From assembly GCF_030410045.1 (NCBI RefSeq), contig NZ_JAUFRA010000004.1, forward strand, positions 186,001 through 250,000: a stretch of DNA of 64,000 bases, read 5' to 3'. How positions within the stretch are numbered: position 1 is the first letter of the stretch; every line of letters begins with the position of its first letter. Positions 59,426 through 64,000 of the stretch are shown one piece after another. The notes below the pieces were generated by a model, which worked only from the letters and a program-made list of their open reading frames with translations, ran no database searches and was not told the origin of the DNA. Both the position numbers and the translations under genes were made by a program. This DNA comes from Marivivens donghaensis. GTDB taxonomy: Bacteria; Pseudomonadota; Alphaproteobacteria; Rhodobacterales; Rhodobacteraceae.

Positions 59426-60424
59426 TCAGCTACTCGACGCCTTGCGCAAAACCTCAGCTGCATTTTGCGAAGGCAGCAAGGTTTCGGTCACTTCGAAATC
59501 GTGGTGGTGGCGATAGGTGTGACGCTGCGCGTCGACCGTTGCCGGAATAGCGGATCGGGTGCGCGGGTCGATGAGAAGGGATTCCGCAGCGATCCCTTCG
59601 GCATAGATGATTTGGTGTTCGTCAAAGAGAACTTGGAAGTAATCCACATAACCACCGTCCTGTTGGTACACGGTGTCGCCGTTGATCAGGTGGCGAACCC
59701 GCACCAAGACCTCGGCACGACCAGCGCCCAGATGATCCTCGCGCTGGTAGATGAACACGCGGTGATCGGGCGACAACATCAGATCATTTTCGTTGTGCAG
59801 CGTGCCCTTGCGGATGACGACAGGTGCAAATTCGCCCACAGCGCGGAGCGTCGTTTGACCAATCCAGCGCACAGATTGCGCACCATCATCGCGGGTTAGG
59901 ACGCGGTCGCCGACCCTCAGGTCCTCGATCTTGCGCTGCTCGCCAGAGGCCAGCGTAATATGGGTGCCGCGGGCGAACGACACGCAGGCCATTTCGGCAA
60001 AACGGCTTAGTGCGGCATCGCGATCAACGCCGACGAGACGGAAATCCTTGCGAGCGGGCATTGGGGCGAGAGGGAGGATATAGACCTCTTCGACGCCGCC
60101 ATCTTCGACTTCGACCAGAACGATGACCTCGCAAGTGGTGCTGTCGGACATCATAAACGTCAGGCAGGAATCGAGGTAGATCGCATTGCCCGCCGTTCCG
60201 ATTGCGGATTGCATCGCGACAGTCAGCGCGCCAGTGTCAGGGTCCATCGCCACTGACAAGGGTAAACGCTGCGCTGTTTCAGTGATCTGATAGATATCAT
60301 CCATCAGCAGTTCGTCGGCAAAACTGATCGGGTCCCCTTCGGCAACGCCATTGGTCACAACAAAATCACGGCTCCGATGAACGGGCAGGGTTTGGGACGT
60401 GTGCGCGTTTTCCAAATGAGACAT
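59426..60424 (-). CDS. Hint-domain (intein/hedgehog-type) protein
   Basis: 332 aa. Residues about 145-290 form a Hint module as found in many Rhodobacterales proteins: SFARGTHITLASGEQRKIEDL, GDRVLTRDDGAQSVRWIG, and the block-B-like LSPDHRVFIY. Usually the module starts with Cys in CFxxGT; here that position is Ser149 (SFARGT), with a Cys two residues earlier (Cys147). The N-terminal 140 residues (acidic) may be the passenger domain. Autocleavage is therefore uncertain. No signal peptide. Confidence 0.8.
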   Translation of the reverse strand: MSHLENAHTSQTLPVHRSRDFVVTNGVAEGDPISFADELLMDDIYQITETAQRLPLSVAMDPDTGALTVAMQSAIGTAGNAIYLDSCLTFMMSDSTTCEVIVLVEVEDGGVEEVYILPLAPMPARKDFRLVGVDRDAALSRFAEMACVSFARGTHITLASGEQRKIEDLRVGDRVLTRDDGAQSVRWIGQTTLRAVGEFAPVVIRKGTLHNENDLMLSPDHRVFIYQREDHLGAGRAEVLVRVRHLINGDTVYQQDGGYVDYFQVLFDEHQIIYAEGIAAESLLIDPRTRSAIPATVDAQRHTYRHHHDFEVTETLLPSQNAAEVLRKASSS

Positions 60425-60541
60425 AAACCAACCTTAAAACTCGTGATGCTATTGAAACGGGTAACTAGTGAATAATCTATATATTCGTCAACGGATGGGA
60501 AACATAAAGCAACCCAACATGCGTATCAGGGAGATTGAAAC

Positions 60542-61321
60542 GTGGATCTAGGGATATCTGGTAAACGAGCATTGGTCTGTGGCGCGTCCAAAGGTTTGGG
60601 GCGCGGCTGTGCAGAGGCCTTGGCCGAAGCAGGGGTGAATCTGCTGATCAACGCGCGGAACGCTGAGACGCTCGAGCAGACGGCTGCCGAAATTCGTGCG
60701 AAATATGGCGTGTCGGTAGACACAGTTGCTTGTGACGTCACCACGCCAGAGGGCCAAAAGCGGGTGATTGATGCGGCGCAAGGTGTCGATATCCTTGTCA
60801 CCAATGCGGGTGGCCCGCCTCCGGGGATGTGGACGGATTGGAACCGCGACGATTTCATCAAGGCGCTGGATGCAAACATGCTGACGCCCGTTGCACTGAT
60901 GACCGCACTGATGCCTGCGATGATCGCTAAGGGTTGGGGCCGCGTGGTGAACATCACCTCTCAGTCGGTTAAGGCGCCGATCCCGCAATTGGGATTGTCG
61001 AACTCCGCTCGGGCGGGGCTGACGGGGTTTGTAGCTGGGACATCGCGTCAAGTCGCGCCTTATGGGGTGACGATTAACAATATGCTGCCTGGTTTGCATG
61101 ACACGGATCGCGCGCTTTCGCTCGATACTGGGGTGTCCAATGCCGAAGGGATAAGCATTGCTGATGCACGGGCAAAACGCGAGGCCACGATACCAGCGCA
61201 GCGCTATGGCACGACGACCGAATTCGGGGCGATGTGTGCGTTCCTTTGTTCGGACAAGGCGGGCTTTATCGTGGGGCAGAATATCATGCTCGACGGCGGT
61301 GCGGCGAATATGACCATGTGA
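60542..61321 (+). CDS. SDR-family oxidoreductase
   Basis: 259 aa. Cofactor motif GASKGLGRG (TGxxxGxG variant with GAS), NAGGPPPG, active-site Ser in NITSQSVKAP, but the usual Tyr-x3-Lys reads LGLSNSARAG in the expected place, so the catalytic Tyr and Lys seem replaced by Ser/Asn and Arg. This pattern is seen in divergent 3-oxoacyl-ACP-reductase-like proteins. GTG start with AGGGAGA upstream. C-terminal GQNIMLDGGAANMTM is normal. Substrate unknown. Confidence 0.82.
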   Translation: MDLGISGKRALVCGASKGLGRGCAEALAEAGVNLLINARNAETLEQTAAEIRAKYGVSVDTVACDVTTPEGQKRVIDAAQGVDILVTNAGGPPPGMWTDWNRDDFIKALDANMLTPVALMTALMPAMIAKGWGRVVNITSQSVKAPIPQLGLSNSARAGLTGFVAGTSRQVAPYGVTINNMLPGLHDTDRALSLDTGVSNAEGISIADARAKREATIPAQRYGTTTEFGAMCAFLCSDKAGFIVGQNIMLDGGAANMTM

Positions 61322-61400
61322 TCCATAGACTTGCCCAAGGCGGGCGAGGTTGATAGGACGGGCCTATACCCGATTGAAGCTGTCGGAAATAGGAACCATC

Positions 61401-62483
61401 GTGCCGAACCCACCCCGCCTTGAAATCCGCAACATACGTCGTTCGTTCGACGGACTGCCTGTTGTGGACGACGTATCGCTCTCGGTGATGCCGGGACAGG
61501 TGACGTGTCTCTTGGGCCCGTCAGGTTGCGGGAAATCGACGACGCTGCGGATCATCGCGGGCGTCGATATGCAGGACAGCGGTGAGATTTATGTCGACGG
61601 CCAATTGGTGTGCGACACAGTCTATCGTGTCCCGCCTGAGGGCCGTTCCATCGGTTTGATGTTTCAGGACTTCGCTCTGTTCCCGCACCTCAGCGTCGCG
61701 GGCAATGTTGCCTTTGGCCTCATTGGGGACAAGCAGGATCAACGCAGACGGGTTGAGGAGTTGCTCGATAAGGTCGACATGCTCCGCCATATCGACAGCT
61801 ACCCGCACGAACTGTCGGGTGGGGAACAGCAACGTGTCGCACTGGCGCGGGCCTTAGCGCCGCGGCCTCGGATCATGCTGATGGATGAACCGTTTTCGGG
61901 CCTCGATAACCGCCTGCGCGACGGCATCCGCGATCAGACGCTTGAGGTGCTCAAGGACGAAGGCGCGGCAGTTTTGCTGGTGACGCACGAACCCGCTGAA
62001 GCCATGCGCATGGCGGATGAGATCGCGCTCATGCGCCGTGGTAAGATCGTTCAGCAGGGTGCGCCCTATAACGTTTATAACGCCCCCGTTGATAAGTCTG
62101 CTGCCGCATTTTTCAGCGATATCAATGTGATACATGGAAAAGTTCAAGGGGCGTTGGTTGAAACGGCCTTTGGTCAGTTCTTTGCGCCGGGGCAGCCTGA
62201 TGGCACCGATGTGGATATCGTTATTCGACCCCAACACCTGCGGATCGACTTTGACCGCGATGGCCGTGGCCCGAACCCGACCGTTGCTGATGGTGCGCCA
62301 GCGCGGGGTATCGTGATCCGTTCACGGTTCATGGGAGCGGAGAGCCTCGTTGAGTTCAAGATGGATTTCGACGGCTCCGTGCTGAAGGCGCAGGTGCCGA
62401 ATGTGTTCCTGCCGAAACCTGGAACTGCGCTGTGGCTGATGATGCGGCGCGATCGCTGTTTCGTTTACCCCGTTAAGAAATAG
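61401..62483 (+). CDS. ABC transporter ATP-binding protein (FbpC/PotA type), orphan
   Basis: 360 aa. Walker A GPSGCGKSTT, Q-loop FQDFALFPHL, signature LSGGEQQRVALARALA, Walker B IMLMDEPFSGLD and H-loop VTHEP. The C-terminal 110 residues form a TOBE-like regulatory domain, as in iron(III) or spermidine/putrescine importers. GTG 61401 has AGGA six bases upstream. No permease or binding protein is adjacent, so it either serves a remote system or is a remnant of one. Confidence 0.88.
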   Translation: MPNPPRLEIRNIRRSFDGLPVVDDVSLSVMPGQVTCLLGPSGCGKSTTLRIIAGVDMQDSGEIYVDGQLVCDTVYRVPPEGRSIGLMFQDFALFPHLSVAGNVAFGLIGDKQDQRRRVEELLDKVDMLRHIDSYPHELSGGEQQRVALARALAPRPRIMLMDEPFSGLDNRLRDGIRDQTLEVLKDEGAAVLLVTHEPAEAMRMADEIALMRRGKIVQQGAPYNVYNAPVDKSAAAFFSDINVIHGKVQGALVETAFGQFFAPGQPDGTDVDIVIRPQHLRIDFDRDGRGPNPTVADGAPARGIVIRSRFMGAESLVEFKMDFDGSVLKAQVPNVFLPKPGTALWLMMRRDRCFVYPVKK

Positions 62484-63135
62484 TTCGCGCCGTCCTATAA
62501 TCGGCCAGCGTCTTCCCTGCTTCGTTCACAAAGAGCGACGGGAGTTTGCGTAGCGCGGTGATCTCTTCAATCGGCAGATCGTCAAACCCACGGATCGTTT
62601 CGCACCACACAGTGCAGGTCCAAACCCGCCCCCAATAATCGAGCCGCAGGGGCCGCACCGTGCGATCCTGACCGTTGAGTGTCACTAGTAGTTTCTGCCG
62701 CGCACGGATCGCTTGCCGTAGGGCGGGCAGGTGAACGACGCCCTGCGTGCGCCCTGTGAAGGGATAAATGGCAAGCCCATCCGTTGTCGTATGATCCACG
62801 TCCTCGGGCAGGGCAGCGTCGAGTTTGTCGGCTAAGGTCTGCGCGGCCTCAGTCAAGTCAGCCTCACCCGATTGGGCGACCGCCATAAGGCCGAGGTGCA
62901 GCGCCTCAAGCTCTGCCATTGAGAGGTTCATGGCGGGCAGTGTGATCGGCGCGGTGACCCGATAACCCGTTCCGCGAGACCCAACCATAGGCACGCCAGA
63001 GGCCATCAACGTCTCCATGTCGCGGTAAACCGTGCGCACGGTGACGCCCGTTTTCTCAGCAATATCAACGGCACGGTGCACATCACCGTCCCGCAAAATC
63101 CGTATCAACTGCCGCAATCTATCCGTTCGTTTCAT
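62473..63135 (-). CDS. WYL-domain transcriptional regulator (YafY family)
   Basis: 220 aa. N-terminal DeoR-type winged helix: RLRQLIRILRDGDVHRAVDIAEKTGVTVRTVYRDMETL, with MVGSRGTGYRV as the wing (quoted partly: ARAVDIAEKTGV-like segment, VRTVYRDMETLMASG). The WYL-type ligand domain has LRLDYWGRVWTCTVWCETIRGFDDLPIEEI. A palindrome lies 29-44 bp upstream of the ATG, suggesting autoregulation. It overlaps the end of the ABC ATPase gene by 11 bp (convergent). Confidence 0.87.
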   Translation of the reverse strand: MKRTDRLRQLIRILRDGDVHRAVDIAEKTGVTVRTVYRDMETLMASGVPMVGSRGTGYRVTAPITLPAMNLSMAELEALHLGLMAVAQSGEADLTEAAQTLADKLDAALPEDVDHTTTDGLAIYPFTGRTQGVVHLPALRQAIRARQKLLVTLNGQDRTVRPLRLDYWGRVWTCTVWCETIRGFDDLPIEEITALRKLPSLFVNEAGKTLADYRTARTIS

Positions 63136-63163
63136 ACGTCTTTGTCGCAGCAGAATTCACTAC

Positions 63164-63179
63164 TGACAAGTTTTTGTCA
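63164..63179. promoter_or_regulatory. Palindrome TGACAA-N4-TTGTCA upstream of the WYL regulator and tatA
   Basis: Perfect 6-bp inverted repeat with four central bases, in the divergent gap between the WYL regulator and tatA. TTTGTC (63141-63146) and GACAAA (63188-63193) flank it, so the gap holds four half-sites. Candidate autoregulatory operator. Confidence 0.5.
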
Positions 63180-63313
63180 CAAATTTCGACAAACTTTTGA
63201 GAAACCTCGCGCCAAAAGCGATTTCGCGCTTTTCACCGCTTGGGAAACTGGCAACAGTCGGGGTCACAGAATTTTCGGGCGGCAGAGGCCGACCCGCACA
63301 TAGGGAGACTATC

Positions 63314-63529
63314 ATGCTCAACAATATCGGCCCGATGGGCCTCATCCTGATTGCAGTTGTTGTTCTGGTCATGTTTGGCCGCGGCAAAATCTCGGGCATC
63401 ATGGGCGAAGTGGGCAAAGGCATCACCTCGTTCAAAAAGGGCATCAGCGAAGGCGAAAAAGAGCTGGAAGCTGCAAAAGCTGAAGCTGCAAAAGACGTCA
63501 CCCCCGAGTCTGACAAAGACAAAGCCTAA
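63314..63529 (+). CDS. tatA: Sec-independent protein translocase subunit TatA
   Basis: 71-aa pore-forming subunit of the twin-arginine system. One N-terminal membrane helix (GLILIAVVVLVMFGRGK, ending in the FGRGK hinge) and an amphipathic, charged tail. The ATG at 63314 has AGGGAGA upstream. Exports folded proteins, including cofactor-containing enzymes. Confidence 0.94.
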   Translation: MLNNIGPMGLILIAVVVLVMFGRGKISGIMGEVGKGITSFKKGISEGEKELEAAKAEAAKDVTPESDKDKA

Positions 63530-63550
63530 TCAACGCGAAGGAACGCCGCT

Positions 63551-63985
63551 ATGTTTGGCATGGGCTGGAGCGAGATGGTCCTCATCGGCATCGTCGCGCT
63601 GATTGTGGTTGGACCGCAGGAATTACCGGGATTGTTTCGCAGCGTCGGGCAATACGTCGGTAAAGCCAAAGGGATGGCCCGCGAATTCAGCCGCGCGATG
63701 GATCAGGCGGCGGATCAGTCGGGGATGAAGGACATCAACAAGACCCTGAAGGCCGCGTCGAACCCGACGCAGTTCGGCAAGGATGCGATCAAATCGACCT
63801 TGGATACCTCTTCGCTCACACCTGAGCGGGCAGAGACCAAGGAAAAGATGGACGCAGCTATGGCGGAGGCCGCCGAAGAGCGCAAAGCCCGCGAGGCAGC
63901 TGCCGCAGAGGCCGCTCTCGACGAGGCCGAAGCAGACTTGGCCGCGCTGCGTGACCCAAGCCCCAAGACCGAGGCACAAGAATGA
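63551..63985 (+). CDS. tatB: Sec-independent protein translocase subunit TatB
   Basis: 144 aa. MFGMGWSEMVLIGIVALIVVGPQELPGLFRSVG is the TatB membrane helix with the conserved Glu and the GPxxLP hinge (GPQELP); a long helical Ala/Glu-rich tail follows. It starts 21 bp after tatA and overlaps tatC by 4 bp. Substrate recognition subunit with TatC. Confidence 0.94.
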   Translation: MFGMGWSEMVLIGIVALIVVGPQELPGLFRSVGQYVGKAKGMAREFSRAMDQAADQSGMKDINKTLKAASNPTQFGKDAIKSTLDTSSLTPERAETKEKMDAAMAEAAEERKAREAAAAEAALDEAEADLAALRDPSPKTEAQE

Positions 63986-64000
63986 GCAACGCAGACGAAA
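63982..64000 (+). CDS. tatC: Start of tatC (partial)
   Basis: ATG at 63982 overlaps the tatB stop (ATGA) and gives MSNADE before the window ends. Identity rests on gene order tatA-tatB-tatC and the coupling overlap. Confidence 0.7.

Noticed and set aside
1..64000. tRNA, rRNA, CRISPR, prophage or insertion sequences
   Set aside because: I looked through the intergenic gaps and found no cloverleaf-like sequence, no regularly spaced repeats, and no transposase or integrase gene; a dedicated RNA scan was not possible.

Overview
The window reads as one continuous, gene-dense chromosomal segment of an alphaproteobacterium of the Rhodobacterales, most likely the Roseobacter group. The evidence is the nuo operon with small Rhodobacterales-type accessory genes between its subunit genes, the alanine/lysine-rich NuoE tail, the order nuoN-birA-coaX-rnj, a complete leucine-degradation (liu) operon, and moderate-to-high GC. 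Genus cannot be decided from the sequence alone. I see no phage, transposase, integrase, CRISPR array, rRNA or tRNA.

Layout. (1) 1-4516, minus strand: an oligopeptide/dipeptide ABC transporter (two ATPases, a binding protein and a permease cut by the window edge). It is divergent from a plus-strand series (4790-9827): a DAO-type FAD oxidoreductase, an M20D amidohydrolase, a Gfo/Idh/MocA dehydrogenase, a CMP-sugar synthetase and an SDR. The 273-bp divergent gap carries two near-identical inverted elements at the same distance from each start codon. (2) 9814-14535, minus strand: two adjacent WaaA/KdtA-family glycosyltransferases, a NeuC-type 2-epimerase and a NeuB-type synthase. With the CMP-sugar synthetase this is a nonulosonic-acid (sialic/legionaminic-type) surface sugar locus. 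(3) 14670-16345: an HCX5R phosphatase and moaA. (4) 16428-21417, minus strand: glmU-glmS (UDP-GlcNAc supply) followed by three overlapping small genes. (5) 21535-23942: a HAD phosphatase, a DegT-type aminotransferase and an unrecognised gene. (6) 24031-31530: a liu operon for leucine breakdown (isovaleryl-CoA to acetoacetate and acetyl-CoA), with a membrane protein and a GST inserted and a clear promoter/palindrome in front. (7) 31527-32216: a GGDEF protein. (8) 32439-51607: all 14 nuo genes of respiratory complex I, interleaved with a sulfotransferase, an AhpD-fold protein, a membrane-anchored protein sharing the NuoE tail domain, and several very small proteins. (9) 51597-54808: birA, coaX, rnj. 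(10) 54862-60424, minus strand: DEAD-box helicase, prfC, a soluble globin-coupled chemoreceptor and a Hint-domain protein. (11) 60542-64000: an SDR, an orphan ABC ATPase, a WYL regulator, and tatA-tatB-tatC (tatC cut by the edge).

How the parts connect. GlmS and GlmU make the UDP-GlcNAc that a NeuC-type epimerase would use, NeuB condenses the product with PEP, the cytidylyltransferase activates it, and one of the WaaA-like enzymes is a reasonable candidate transferase. BirA would biotinylate the MccA subunit of the liu operon. The nuo operon appears driven from just upstream of nuoA, with a second structured regulatory region after nuoE. The best places to look for undescribed biology are the nuo accessory genes (including two tiny translationally coupled ORFs of 22 and 14 codons), the tandem WaaA pair, and the symmetric divergent operator pair at 4578-4727.
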